The notes: a model not told the origin generated them from the letters alone. A DNA stretch of 64,000 nucleotides from a bacterium (GCA_021809845.1 JAJZJW010000002.1:62001-126000); one strand, 5' to 3'; numbered from the stretch's first letter, positions 7,991-17,247 are shown. Numbers and translations: made by a program.

Positions 7991-9163
7991 TTAAAACCCA
8001 GCGCTCATAACTATATCCTCGAACAGCCCCTTCCCGTATGCACCGTAAGGCATGTGCCTTAACCTCCACCCCAGAGCGAACCTTAAGTCGAAATGCCCTC
8101 CTATTACGGTATGGAGGCTTACCCCCGCGCTCTCCAATACGGCGGTGTCCGGCAGGCCGGTAACGGCGGACACGTTATCCACGGAAGAAAGGTCTGCGTA
8201 ATCCCAGAACAGCCCGAACCTCACCGGAATAGCATTACTGCCGGTTAAACGCAATGCGGAAACTATGTTGACGGGAGGGAGCTTAAACTCTTCGTTTAAC
8301 ATTACTCCGCGGGAGCCGGTCGCCGTATCGGGAGAGTATCCAGGAGCGGAATAAATCCCTCCTGCGGCCATCTGTTCGGAATAAAGGAGGTTGTGGTTGG
8401 CCGCCTGGAAATCTACTCCGGAGGCTATCTGCGTCCCTAAGGGCATATACTGGGTTCTTGAGATATTTATATTGTCGTATATGTAATTACTGCTCGTTCC
8501 GGCATATATGCTATTAAAAGAAGCCGTGGAATTATCCGCATTAAATCCTCCGGGGCTTAAAACGAAACGGTTATTTAATGATGTTATGCCGTAAGGGTCG
8601 GATTCGGTTATATCGTAGAATACGGGGAACTGGTCTATCTGGGCTGTCCCCTGGAATACCTGCAGCCCTCCGAAGGCAAGGTTGTCGTTGGTGGTCTTAA
8701 AGTCGTATCCTATTCCTATAGTCTGGTTAAAGGAAACTTTGCCGGTACGGAAAGACGGAAGCTGTTGCTTATAATAAAGGCTGACCTGGGCGTTTCTTCC
8801 GAGTTCGGAGAAGTATTGGTTTATATAAGGGGAGGCTGTGGAATAAGAGCCTAATAGTTCTACCCTGCCCTTCCACGGAAACGGTATATCGTAGCTTAAA
8901 GAGTTAGAGCGGTATCTCGTATTGAAGCTCTGGGCGAGCTGGTAGGAGAGCATCTGGCCTGAACCGAATACGTTGCCCCAGTTAAAGCCTGCGTTCCATT
9001 CGTTCATACCGAGGGAGGGAATACCCTGGTTGTCGAAGCCAACGTAAACCCTGAAAGGGGTAACGTCTTTAGTCAGTAAATCTATATCCATATAACCCGG
9101 AAGCTTGCCGGGGGAAAGAAGGGCGCCTGAACGAAGAAACGGGTTCCTGTTGAGCCAGTTCAT
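7991..9163 (-). CDS. Two-partner secretion transporter TpsB, C-terminal part (frameshifted gene)
   Basis: This 390-residue frame carries the end of the POTRA region (MNWLNRNPFLRSGALLSPGK) and the outer-membrane beta-barrel of an FhaC/ShlB/HecB-like transporter; VYVGFDNQG starts the barrel, and the chain ends in Phe, as barrel proteins usually do. It joins the upstream half (9160-9834) in a -1 frame. Reading back from its Met in its own frame gives SSALLSD, which continues the other half's MPFQ exactly as expected for one protein. Its nominal ATG overlaps the upstream TGA, but splitting a POTRA domain this way points to a one-base indel or sequencing error, not two genes. Base composition is GC-richer than in the neighbouring housekeeping DNA. 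Confidence 0.85.
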   Translation of the reverse strand: MNWLNRNPFLRSGALLSPGKLPGYMDIDLLTKDVTPFRVYVGFDNQGIPSLGMNEWNAGFNWGNVFGSGQMLSYQLAQSFNTRYRSNSLSYDIPFPWKGRVELLGSYSTASPYINQYFSELGRNAQVSLYYKQQLPSFRTGKVSFNQTIGIGYDFKTTNDNLAFGGLQVFQGTAQIDQFPVFYDITESDPYGITSLNNRFVLSPGGFNADNSTASFNSIYAGTSSNYIYDNINISRTQYMPLGTQIASGVDFQAANHNLLYSEQMAAGGIYSAPGYSPDTATGSRGVMLNEEFKLPPVNIVSALRLTGSNAIPVRFGLFWDYADLSSVDNVSAVTGLPDTAVLESAGVSLHTVIGGHFDLRFALGWRLRHMPYGAYGKGLFEDIVMSAGF

Positions 9164-9834
9164 GTCCGATAGTAATGCCGAACTTGAAAGGGCATGTCTG
9201 AACGGATGCCCGACTGGGATATAATATAATTTTTTGAGAAGTAACGGTTGCCGGATACTTTAATACTTCCTACTTTGTAGGGCATAACTACTATCTGGAG
9301 GACTCCGCTTGAGACGTTCTGGGCAGGGGCCGTCACGTCTATAAAGGATATGCCGTTTGATTTATAGAGGGAGCGGACTAAAGATATTATATTGCCTAAA
9401 CCTTTGAAGGTAAGGGGCTTATTTATATAAGAAGAAATAGAAGTTATAAAAGAGGCGTTATTTAAAACAGGAAGGGATTTAAAATAAAGCCCTTCGCTGT
9501 TCAGAACCGAAGGAGAAACCCCGTTTTTGTTAAAGCCTTTGGCGGAAGAAACGAACGCTATGCCCTTTAGGAGCTTAACGGCTATCCGGTTAGACGATAC
9601 GGGCTTAGGGTGTTTAACCGTTATAGAGGGGGTAAAAGAAGGTGCTTTGGGCTTAACCGGCGCAATATGCGGATAAGGCCCTCCGGTCTGGGCGTAAGCG
9701 GGTGAAGAAAAAAGAAAAAGGGCTAAGGAGGCAAAAGCTAAGCCGGTTAAAACGTTCCGGCGGGCTTTTACGCCGTTTGCTCTTTTGCCGTTTACGCCGG
9801 TATCCGTGTTAAGTACAATGCTTGAGGTTTTCAT
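9160..9834 (-). CDS. Two-partner secretion transporter TpsB, N-terminal POTRA part (frameshifted gene)
   Basis: A 224-residue frame. The hydrophobic stretch LTGLAFASLALFLFSSPAYA is a signal peptide for export; AYAQ marks the likely cleavage site. After a Pro/Lys-rich linker, residues about 80-215 resemble two POTRA-type modules, the second ending VGSIKVSGNRYFSKNYIISQ. The frame then runs into an out-of-frame tail (VRHYYRT) and stop. The correct continuation is in the next frame (see 7991-9163). The start is supported by AAGGA seven bases before the ATG. TpsB proteins sit in the outer membrane, recognise the TpsA N-terminus with their POTRA domains and translocate it. Confidence 0.85.
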   Translation of the reverse strand: MKTSSIVLNTDTGVNGKRANGVKARRNVLTGLAFASLALFLFSSPAYAQTGGPYPHIAPVKPKAPSFTPSITVKHPKPVSSNRIAVKLLKGIAFVSSAKGFNKNGVSPSVLNSEGLYFKSLPVLNNASFITSISSYINKPLTFKGLGNIISLVRSLYKSNGISFIDVTAPAQNVSSGVLQIVVMPYKVGSIKVSGNRYFSKNYIISQSGIRSDMPFQVRHYYRT

Positions 9835-9881
9835 TATTTTTTCCTTTTGGGTGTCATTCCCGATTTTTTCTTTTTAGTGTC

Positions 9882-9947
9882 ATTCCCGCATATCTTTGCA
9901 TGCGTTTATCAAAGCATGTCTTTGATGCAAGCAAAGATGGCGGGAAT
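9882..9947. repeat. Palindromic intergenic element between tpsA and tpsB
   Basis: Arms ATTCCCGC-AT-ATCTTTGC (9882-9899) and GCAAAGAT-G-GCGGGAAT (9931-9947) are complementary apart from a small asymmetric spacer. Inside them ATCAAAG (9908-9914) pairs with CTTTGAT (9920-9926). A further GTCATTCCCG copy lies at 9853-9862. This resembles short mobile palindromes (REP/MITE-like) and may tune tpsA/tpsB expression. The whole stretch 9835-9991 holds no gene. Confidence 0.6.
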
Positions 9948-9991
9948 CTATTGTTTATTATTTGTTATCGTTACTATTTATGAAATAAAAT

Positions 9992-12900
9992 TTACCTGCT
10001 ATGTCTTCTCTTATGATTTGAGCCGTAAGGTATTCCTAAAATGTTAGATTGATTAAGTCCCTTAAGGTAGATATGCCACCCTGTGTATGGAGCCGGAACG
10101 CTCGGAAGTAATCCGCTACCTTCGTATCCGGCCAGCATAGCGTTCAATGCGGAGAGGGAACCGCCTGAGGCGCCGCTTATGCCGCTGGGGGTATTGGCCT
10201 GAAGAGCCTGAAATACGGAAGAATAGACGGGATTAATCGTAAGCGTTCCGTTTACGAACGATATTGCGTAATTGGTATCTGCAAGCCCTCCGGGAATTAT
10301 GGCATAGCTTCCGGCTTTAACGGCTCCCTGGGACGAGCCTGAATAAGTCAGGGCGCCTGAAAGGACGGAAGGAGTTTCTCCGTTAACTAAACCGGAATAA
10401 GTTACTCCGTTGCTTCCGGAATAAGGGGTTCCGTCATAGTTATAGGAAAAGTTATTTGCGGTTACCGTAAGGGCAGCCGGGTTAATGGTTAAGGCGCCGT
10501 TTACGTAGGTATATGTATAGTTGCCGTCGGTTAATCCCTTTGGGGTAATAACATAAGTTCCGGCGTTAATTGCCCCCTGGGAGGAACCCGAATAAACCGG
10601 AGTTCCTAAAGACGATAGAGTGTCAGAACCCTGTAATCCTGTGGCGGTTATGCCGTTACCTCCGGTAAAGGCCGTATCGTTATATGTAAGCGTATCGTTA
10701 TTTGCCGTTACGGTTAAGGCAGCCGGGTTGATGATGAGATTTCCGTTTACATAGGATATTGTATAGTTGCCGTCGGTTAATCCTCCCGGAATAATGGTAT
10801 AAGTTCCAGCGTTAATAGCATTCTGGGAGGAGCCGGAATAAACCGGAGTTCCTAAAGACGATAGAGTGTCAGAACCTTTAAGTCCTGAAGCGGTTATACC
10901 GTTGCCTCCGGTAAAGGCCGTATCGTTATATGTAAGCGTATCGTTATTTGCGGTTACGGTTAAGGCAGCCGGGTTGATGATGAGATTTCCGTTTACATAG
11001 GATATTGTATAGTTGCCGTCGGTTAATCCTCCCGGAATAATGGTATAAGTTCCAGCGTTAATAGCATTCTGGGAGGAGCCGGAATAAGTCAAAGAGCCTG
11101 AAAGGACGGAAGGAGTTTCTCCGTTAACTAAACCGGAATAAGTTACTCCGTTACCTCCGGTAAAGGCCGTATCGTTATATGTAAGCGTATCGTTGTTTGC
11201 GGTTACCGTAAGGGCAGCCGGATTTATTGTTCCCGTGCCTGTTGCGGAGGTCGGAAGAACATAGTTGGAAAGAAGCGTAGAACCGGTGGCGGTATAGTCG
11301 CCTGGCACAAGGGATGCCGTAACCGTTTCCGAACCTGCGTCAGCCGAAGAATAAGTTCCGGAAGGCTGGTTTACCGTTGCGCCCTGTCCTGAGATAAATC
11401 CGGTAAGGGAATAATTGGAAGAAGCCAGCGTTGCGGCGGTAGTTCCGTCGTAAGTCTTGGTCGGGTTTCCGGTAATAGCCGCGGTTACGGTAAGGGAAGC
11501 CGGGTTTATCGTTCCCGATGCCGTAGTTCCCGCAGTAATAGCATAGTCTCCCGCTATGGAGTTGTTGCCGCTGGAAGTAAAGGTGTTGCCTGAGGTATTG
11601 ACGGTTAAAGTGCTGCCGTTTACGCCTAAAGCGTTGGGAGAATTAAAGGACTGCGTTACGCCTATCGTATCGCTGTTATAGATTGTGCCGGATGATAATG
11701 CAGGAACACCGGAAGAAGAAGAAGTTCCGTTATATGTCTTTGTATCTGTTACTGCGTTGTAGGTTAAAGTTTCCGGGTTAATGGTTAAGGCGCCGTTGAC
11801 GTAGGTTATGGAATAGTTGTTGTTGGAAAGACCGGTTAAGCCTATACTATACGAACCTGCGTTTTCAGGGGTTACGGAAGTGCCGCTTTGAGAATAAGAA
11901 TAAGACGGTGTGCCGGTAAGGCTGTCAGAATCGCATAAGCCGGAGGGGCATGCCGTATCGTTTGAACCTGCGGTAACGGTATAACCGGGGGCGCCGGAAT
12001 AGGCAGAGCCGTTATAAGTCAATGCGGCAGGACTGTTTGCCGTTATGTTAATATCTGCGGGGTTGATGGTTAAGGTTCCGTTGACGTATGATATTATGTA
12101 ACCCTGCTGATTGGAATAAAGACCGCCTAAGTTGGTAAAATTGTATGTTCCTGCATTAACCGCATTGCTCGGATTAGTATAGGTCAGGGTTCCTGATATA
12201 TCCGACGTATCGGTCGCAATAGAATATGATGTCGTCGGCGTACCCGTTTGAGCCCTTCCGTTATAGGTTACAGTTGCATCAGCCGAAACCGTTAAGGGCG
12301 TCATAAAAGACCTTAAGAGCGGATAGGTGTTTCCGTCGTACTGGAACCAGATGTAAGACGAGGCTAAAGAGGGGTCGGTAGTAATATTGAAGTCTGTAAA
12401 GTACGAGGACAGTTTCATATGGGCGTCGGTGAGGCCTGTTCCGCCCGCAGATGAAGATTGTCCGCTCGTCGTGGTGTCCCAGTAAGAATCGGTTATAGTG
12501 CCGGTGTTATTATACCCTGCTAAACCGCCTACGGAGTCTAAGACGAAGTCGCTGCCGTAGCCACTACTATATGTGATCGTAACTGAACCGGTCGAGTAGG
12601 AGTTCGAGATAGTGCCGGTGTTATTATACCCTGCTAAGCCGCCTACGCGGTCGTTGCCGTATGTGCTATAATCAGTGTTCGTAACCGAACCGGTCGAGTA
12701 GGAATTAGAAACAGTGCCAGTGTTATATCCCGCTAAGCCGCCTACGGAGTCGTCGCCGTAGCTATTATCTGTGTTCGTAACCGAACCGGTCGAGTAAGAG
12801 TATTCGATAGTGCCGGCGTTATCCCCCGCTAAGCCGCCTACGAAGTCGTAGCCGCCGTGGCTATTATCAGTGTTCGTAACCGAACCGGTCGAGTAGGAAT

Positions 12901-15727
12901 TAGAAACAGTGCCAGTGTTATATCCCGCTAAACCGCCTACGGAGTCGTCGCCGTAGCTATAGCTATTATCTGTGTTCGTAACCGAGCCGGTCGAGTAAGA
13001 GTTAGAGATAGTGCCGGTGCTATTATACCCTGCTAAGCCGCCTACGGAGTCGTCGCCGCCGGAGCTATTATCAGTAGTCGTAACCGAGCCGGTCGAGTAG
13101 GAATTAGAAACAGTGCCGGTGTTATATCCCGCTAAACCGCCTACGGAGTCGTTGCCGCCGGAGCTGACTCCGCTTGTGTTCGTAACCGAGCCGGTCGAGT
13201 CGGAATTAGAAATAGTGCCGGCGTTATCCCCCGCTAAGCCGCCTACGGAGTCGTAGTCGCCGTAGCTATTATCTGTGTTCGTAACCGAACCGGTCGAGTA
13301 GGAGTTCGAGATAATGCTGCCGTTATATCCCGCTAAACCGCCAACGGAGTCGTAGCCGTGGGAGCTATTATCGGTGTTTGTAACCGAACCGGTCAAGTAA
13401 GAGTTGGATATAGTGCCGACATTGGCCCCAGCTAAGCCGCCTACGGAGTCGTCGCCGTAGCTATTATCTGTGTTCGTAACCGAACCGGTCGAGTAGGAAT
13501 TAGAAACAGTGCCGCTGTTATATCCCGCTAAACCGCCTACGAAGTCGTAGCCGCCGTGGCCGGAGCCGCTTATGTTCGTAACCGAGTCGGTCGAATAAGA
13601 GTTAGATTTCGAGATAGTGCCGGTGTTATATCCTGCTAAGCCGCCTACGGAGTCGTAGCCTTGGGAGCTGTCGTCAGTGTTCGTAACCGAGCCGAGCGAG
13701 TAAGAGTATTCGATAGCGCCGGTGTTATATCCTGCTAAGCCGCCTACGGAGTCGTCGCCGCCGAGGCTATTATCAATATTAATAACCGAGCCGGTCGAGT
13801 CGGAATTAGAAATAGTGCCGGTGTTATATCCCGCTAAACCGCCAACGGAGTCGTTGCCGCCGGAGCTGACTCCGCTTGTGTTCGTAACCGAGCCGGTCGA
13901 GTAGGAGTTCGAGATAGTGCCGGTGCTATTATACCCTGCTAAGCCGCCTACGGAGTCGTCGCCGCCGGAGCTATTATCAGTAGTCGTAACCGAGCCGGTC
14001 GAGTAGGAGTTCGAGATAGTGCCTCCTGAATTTAACCCCGCTAAGCCGCCTACGCTGCCGAAGCCTAAGCTATATTCATCGTAAATAGCTTCGTTCGTAA
14101 TTCCGATATTTTCTATGGAGCCGCCTGAACCTACCTGTCCAAATAATCCGGCATATTGAAGGTTGGTAGGAGCAGAAGACGAACCTATCGTAAGGCCGGT
14201 TATAGTATTGCCGAGACCGTTGAATATTCCGGTAAAACCAGTCTCATCTATGGGGGGAATGCTCGAAGGGGCGATGATGCTTGTCGCAAGGGCGTAGTTA
14301 CCGCTACTACCCACGCTTGTCCAGAGGTTATTGCCATTTACGAGGGTATAAGTTATTGCGGCACTTGTATAGTCTTGCGTACTTAACGAACCGGTCGGAT
14401 TGCCTGATGACATTCCCGTAAACTGGATAGAACCGGCAAAACCTCCTCCGGCAGCCCACGGGAAATTAAGCACGCCCGTGTCGGTTGAATAGTCGGAAGT
14501 TGCTCCTGCGGTATTATAATCCAGCGCCAGACTTCCTCCCCCGCTTACAGTAATAGTAGAGTTTACGTTAATTGAATTATATGCGGACAAAGTAAGGCTG
14601 TTGGTATTGCTCCACCACACCGGGGCGTCTATGTTTATGTCGCCGGTATTCGTATTATACGCGCCGGAAGTTAAGCTTGGGGAAGTGGTCGTGCCGGAAG
14701 ATGCCGTGGTTATAGTAACGTTGCCGGAACCGAGGGCTGTGTCTATCGTGCTATTATTAGTAGAGTCTATGGTAAAATCCGCAACGGGGTCCAACAGCCA
14801 TTCTCCTCCGTTAGCGTTCACGGTAATATTACCGAGCTTTAAGTTATCCCCGGAGGTATCTATAAAGCCTTTTCCGTTAATTCCTCCGGCAAGAAGCGTA
14901 GCGCCGTAAGACAAGGTCGTAGAGAGGGATTCCGGGAGAGAGGGAAATAAGCCTACTTTAATAACGCCTCCGGTACCGGAGGCGTTAAGTATGGAGTTTG
15001 AGTTTATATAGTTATTAAGTCCGTCTATAAGTATGGTTCCGCCTGAGCCGGAAGCTGTTATAGGAGAATTAACGGAGACAGAGCCTTTAGGCGCGGTAAG
15101 CCATACCTGGCCGTTAATGGTTTTGGTGCCGGTGGCTTCAATGAGTCCTCCGTTATTACCTGCAAGGGCATAGACGTTACCGCCTGAAGAAGATAGGTAA
15201 ACGGAGGCGGCTTTAATTACTCCGGAATTCGTTACGTTACCCGGAAGGGAAGAAGGAGATATTAAAATGCCGGACGGTCCGTTTTCGGGGATAAGGACTA
15301 AACGTGTGCCGCTTGCCATAGAAGCTGTTCCGGAAGAAGAAACGGTTCCGTTGTTCGTCGTAAATGTGCCTACGAGAACGGTATTGCCGGATGAAACAAT
15401 AGAGCCGTTATTGGTAACGGAGCCTGTAGCGCCGTAAAAAGAAAGATTGCCGTTTAAGAAATCGGAGTCGGATATGTTTAAGGTAGAGGCTATGAAGTCT
15501 CCTCCGGTTATAACTGAACCGGTGGAGGTTATTACTATGCCGTTGGGATTTATAAGATAAAGGGAACCGGTTGCCTTAAGAAGGCCCGCTATGGAAGACA
15601 TGGAAGAACCCGTTACGCGGTTTAGGGTGGCGCCTGCTCCGTTGTTGAAGAGGACGGAGCCTCCTTTACCTATGGAGAAGCCCTGCCAGTTTATTATGCC
15701 TTTAGAAGTATTCTGGTTTATCGTCAT
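9992..15727 (-). CDS. Giant TpsA exoprotein: FHA-type secretion domain, GLUG and MBG/YDG repeats
   Basis: A 1911-residue open frame. It starts with the filamentous-hemagglutinin TPS domain (MTINQNTSKGIINWQGFSIG, then the hallmark LINPNGI near residue 80), which is the part recognised by TpsB. Residues about 550-1070 hold 16 GLUG-type repeats built on VGGLAGYN plus SNSYSTGSV; about 1130-1840 hold MBG/YDG-type repeats (LTVTANNDTLTYND, INAGTYTIIPGGL). This is a beta-helical, cell-surface or released adhesin. There is no toxin-like C-terminal domain and no Cys-rich tail; it ends KRRHSR. The signal peptide is missing from this frame and lies just upstream in another frame (15728-15923). It is transcribed ahead of tpsB, 157 bp apart. 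Composition is GC-richer than the surrounding genes, consistent with transfer. Confidence 0.92.
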   Translation of the reverse strand: MTINQNTSKGIINWQGFSIGKGGSVLFNNGAGATLNRVTGSSMSSIAGLLKATGSLYLINPNGIVITSTGSVITGGDFIASTLNISDSDFLNGNLSFYGATGSVTNNGSIVSSGNTVLVGTFTTNNGTVSSSGTASMASGTRLVLIPENGPSGILISPSSLPGNVTNSGVIKAASVYLSSSGGNVYALAGNNGGLIEATGTKTINGQVWLTAPKGSVSVNSPITASGSGGTILIDGLNNYINSNSILNASGTGGVIKVGLFPSLPESLSTTLSYGATLLAGGINGKGFIDTSGDNLKLGNITVNANGGEWLLDPVADFTIDSTNNSTIDTALGSGNVTITTASSGTTTSPSLTSGAYNTNTGDINIDAPVWWSNTNSLTLSAYNSINVNSTITVSGGGSLALDYNTAGATSDYSTDTGVLNFPWAAGGGFAGSIQFTGMSSGNPTGSLSTQDYTSAAITYTLVNGNNLWTSVGSSGNYALATSIIAPSSIPPIDETGFTGIFNGLGNTITGLTIGSSSAPTNLQYAGLFGQVGSGGSIENIGITNEAIYDEYSLGFGSVGGLAGLNSGGTISNSYSTGSVTTTDNSSGGDDSVGGLAGYNSTGTISNSYSTGSVTNTSGVSSGGNDSVGGLAGYNTGTISNSDSTGSVINIDNSLGGDDSVGGLAGYNTGAIEYSYSLGSVTNTDDSSQGYDSVGGLAGYNTGTISKSNSYSTDSVTNISGSGHGGYDFVGGLAGYNSGTVSNSYSTGSVTNTDNSYGDDSVGGLAGANVGTISNSYLTGSVTNTDNSSHGYDSVGGLAGYNGSIISNSYSTGSVTNTDNSYGDYDSVGGLAGDNAGTISNSDSTGSVTNTSGVSSGGNDSVGGLAGYNTGTVSNSYSTGSVTTTDNSSGGDDSVGGLAGYNSTGTISNSYSTGSVTNTDNSYSYGDDSVGGLAGYNTGTVSNSYSTGSVTNTDNSHGGYDFVGGLAGDNAGTIEYSYSTGSVTNTDNSYGDDSVGGLAGYNTGTVSNSYSTGSVTNTDYSTYGNDRVGGLAGYNNTGTISNSYSTGSVTITYSSGYGSDFVLDSVGGLAGYNNTGTITDSYWDTTTSGQSSSAGGTGLTDAHMKLSSYFTDFNITTDPSLASSYIWFQYDGNTYPLLRSFMTPLTVSADATVTYNGRAQTGTPTTSYSIATDTSDISGTLTYTNPSNAVNAGTYNFTNLGGLYSNQQGYIISYVNGTLTINPADINITANSPAALTYNGSAYSGAPGYTVTAGSNDTACPSGLCDSDSLTGTPSYSYSQSGTSVTPENAGSYSIGLTGLSNNNYSITYVNGALTINPETLTYNAVTDTKTYNGTSSSSGVPALSSGTIYNSDTIGVTQSFNSPNALGVNGSTLTVNTSGNTFTSSGNNSIAGDYAITAGTTASGTINPASLTVTAAITGNPTKTYDGTTAATLASSNYSLTGFISGQGATVNQPSGTYSSADAGSETVTASLVPGDYTATGSTLLSNYVLPTSATGTGTINPAALTVTANNDTLTYNDTAFTGGNGVTYSGLVNGETPSVLSGSLTYSGSSQNAINAGTYTIIPGGLTDGNYTISYVNGNLIINPAALTVTANNDTLTYNDTAFTGGNGITASGLKGSDTLSSLGTPVYSGSSQNAINAGTYTIIPGGLTDGNYTISYVNGNLIINPAALTVTANNDTLTYNDTAFTGGNGITATGLQGSDTLSSLGTPVYSGSSQGAINAGTYVITPKGLTDGNYTYTYVNGALTINPAALTVTANNFSYNYDGTPYSGSNGVTYSGLVNGETPSVLSGALTYSGSSQGAVKAGSYAIIPGGLADTNYAISFVNGTLTINPVYSSVFQALQANTPSGISGASGGSLSALNAMLAGYEGSGLLPSVPAPYTGWHIYLKGLNQSNILGIPYGSNHKRRHSR
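10240..11230. repeat. 246-bp tandem MBG-domain repeats in tpsA
   Basis: About four units with an 82-codon period (for example the CCGTTTACAT landmark recurs at 10743 and 10989). The middle units, around 10660-11200, are almost identical at the DNA level, suggesting recent duplication or gene conversion. Confidence 0.85.
12510..14060. repeat. GLUG-motif tandem repeat array in tpsA
   Basis: Sixteen units of about 28-33 codons, each with a conserved half (VGGLAGYN...SNSYSTGSV) and a variable linker such as NTDNSYGDD or TSGVSSGGND. Some linkers recur verbatim in distant units (about 13080-13180 and 13790-13990), so blocks of several units have been copied. Unequal recombination could change adhesin length. 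Confidence 0.88.
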
Positions 15728-15923
15728 AGAGGGACCGGAAGAAGATATTGTGCCGCCTCCGGCGGCAAACGAGCCTCCCGTCGGGAGGACGGGACCTAAT
15801 GCAAAAGCGGGGCTTACGGTATATATCCGAAATATAAGGCTTGTCAGGATAAGCAGGGATATTGCAAAAACTACGGAATAGTGTTTCGCGTTTGAAGCGC
15901 GTTTTTATAATGTTTTTAGACAT
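15728..15923 (-). CDS. Displaced N-terminus and signal peptide of tpsA (frameshift)
   Basis: An ATG at 15923, with GGGAG ten bases upstream, begins MSKNIIK, but that frame soon becomes nonsense. In the next frame the DNA encodes a signal peptide (HYSVVFAISLLILTSLIF, then VSPAFA) followed by GGTISSSGPSMTINQ, running straight into the TpsA frame. That second frame lacks its own start and has a TAA at 15905-15907. Removing one A from the A5 run (T5 at 15902-15906 on the plus strand) fuses ATG, signal peptide and TpsA into one frame of about 1976 residues. I conclude that tpsA starts at 15923 and carries a one-base insertion or an assembly error. Confidence 0.7.
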
Positions 15924-16035
15924 AATTATTAGTCTCCCTATAATAACGTTTAATAGATAATATGCAGCAGATATAAAAAGGTAATGATTATTGCATTACA
16001 GTTTTAATATACCATTAAATTTTTGAATTTTAACA

Positions 16036-16083
16036 GATTGCTTCGCTTCGCTCGCAATGACAGAAATCTTACCTCGCAATGAC
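16036..16083. repeat. REP-like GCGAAGCGAAGC / GCAATGAC intergenic repeat
   Basis: GATTGCTTCGCTTCGCTCGC followed by AATGAC, then a second CTCGCAATGAC at 16073-16083. It resembles the widespread short palindromic repeats found between genes in many proteobacteria. The remaining bases of 15924-16288 show no gene. Confidence 0.5.
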
Positions 16084-16288
16084 TACCTATTCCGTATTAT
16101 TAAAAGGTATGCAATTTCCGTGCCAGATTTGTTTATTCTGTTTTAACCGGATGGGTTAATGCTTTCTTATATTCATAAAATAACGTTACTTAAGGCAATA
16201 AAAATATTTGCCTGAAACTTTTATTGATGAAAATATCTTTATGATGGACTAGAGGTACGTTAAGGGCGGGGCATAAATAGGCAACTAT

Positions 16289-16343
16289 GTTGGCATATTG
16301 GGAACATAGGAGTTGGCATTTTGGGAACTTTAGTTGGCGGCGG
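16289..16343. mobile_element. Possible insertion-sequence end with iterated GTTGGCAT repeats
   Basis: GTTGGCATATTGGGAACAT (16289-16307) and GTTGGCATTTTGGGAACTT (16312-16330) are near-identical, and GTTGGCGGCGG follows at 16333. Iterated terminal repeats like these are typical of IS21-type ends. No transposase is nearby, and this end differs in sequence from that at 5602. It sits between tpsA and the broken integrase. Confidence 0.35.
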
Positions 16344-16416
16344 AGCTAAATAGGCACGGAGGGCGCGGGTTAGTATGGGATGCATGGCGTCGGCAAAATG
16401 CTACATTCTATTTTTT

Positions 16417-16767
16417 TTACTGCATAGTTCCCCACACTTCGTCAACAGCTTTCTTCAACGTATCAGGCACCAAATGGCTATACCGCTTCGTCATTTGCGT
16501 CGTCCTATGTCCCAACAGTTCTCCGGTTATATATAAGCTCGTTCCGCCCATTACCATTTTGCTTGCGAAGACATGCCGCAGGTCGTGGATATGAAAGTCT
16601 TTAATGCCTGCATTTTTACAGGTGGTCATAAAAGATTTTATAAAATTGCCTAATTTTTTGCCTTCATTATTGAATACATATTCGCAATCCTTATTCTTTT
16701 CAATGCCGGATAAAAGCTCCTTGAGCTGATCGTGCACCGGTATATGCCTGTCATATTTAGTCTTCAT
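16417..16767 (-). pseudogene. Tyrosine recombinase/integrase, C-terminal catalytic fragment
   Basis: A 116-residue frame holding most of a phage-type integrase catalytic domain: MKTKYDRHIPVHDQL is the beta-hairpin with the catalytic Lys, HIHDLRHVFAS gives the H-x-x-R box, LLGHRTTQMTKRYSHL gives the second His and the nucleophilic Tyr. The first catalytic Arg (in the usual G-x-R-x-x-E segment) is absent. Together with the N-terminal fragment, about 100-110 residues are missing compared with a full integrase of some 360. Reading back in this frame from the Met gives FTQLK, so the downstream part is in a different frame from the upstream part. The gene is broken and should not be active. Confidence 0.85.
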
Positions 16768-16769
16768 CT

Positions 16770-17195
16770 TTAGCTGCGTAAAGCCGTTGGCTTTATAAGC
16801 GCATCTAAAGATATCTTTTTGCCTTTATTCTTAGGCATATTCAGTATTTCGAGCCTGCGGGATAATTGGTACTCTTTTATATCATTGGTCGTTATATCGG
16901 CAATATTTTTGTCCGCAAAGGCTGGCAGAAAATGTTTTGATGCGACAATCTTCCTGTCTATCGTGTGGGGCATATTAGAATTATTATTCATATATTCCGG
17001 GAAAATATTGCCAAACAGCCTTTCTGTTTGATATTTTGCGGGAATATTAAATTTATTTCGGATTAAATCGGAGTGAATTGCGAAGGCTACTTCCTGATCG
17101 ACGGTTTTGTCCTTAGTCCTGCATGAAAATTGATGGTGTTTGCTATCGATTCTGAACTCGCACCAGAAGATGTTGCCCCGTTTATATATTCTCAT
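16770..17195 (-). pseudogene. Tyrosine recombinase/integrase, N-terminal fragment
   Basis: A 141-residue frame: an arm-binding-like start (MRIYKRGNIFWCEFRID) and a SAM-like core-binding region (IADITTNDIKEYQLSRRLEI). After LNMPKNKGKK the sequence departs into a short out-of-frame tail and stop, two bases before the catalytic fragment. An internal deletion has removed the rest of the core-binding domain and the start of the catalytic domain. It lies beside tRNA-Arg(CCG), whose 3' end points at it, the usual place for an integrase of an element inserted in a tRNA gene. Confidence 0.82.
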
Positions 17196-17247
17196 CCTTT
17201 TTATCCCACAAAATTGTATGCGTTTTTGTATGTAAAATTTACATATT

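Noticed and set aside
9160-9163. Separate genes with an ATGA overlap for the TpsB halves
   Set aside because: The split falls inside a POTRA domain, and upstream residues in the downstream frame complete it perfectly; a frameshift explains it better.
12500-14060. Regular repeats and spacers resembling a CRISPR array
   Set aside because: The repeats are degenerate, in frame and translate into GLUG units of tpsA; there are no cas genes, and the spacing is about 85-100 bp.
15591-15881. Plus-strand open frame of 96 codons opposite tpsA
   Set aside because: Shadow of the GC-richer tpsA reading frame; Pro/Val-rich antisense translation with no start signal. Other antisense frames at 13722, 14156 and 14601 are the same.
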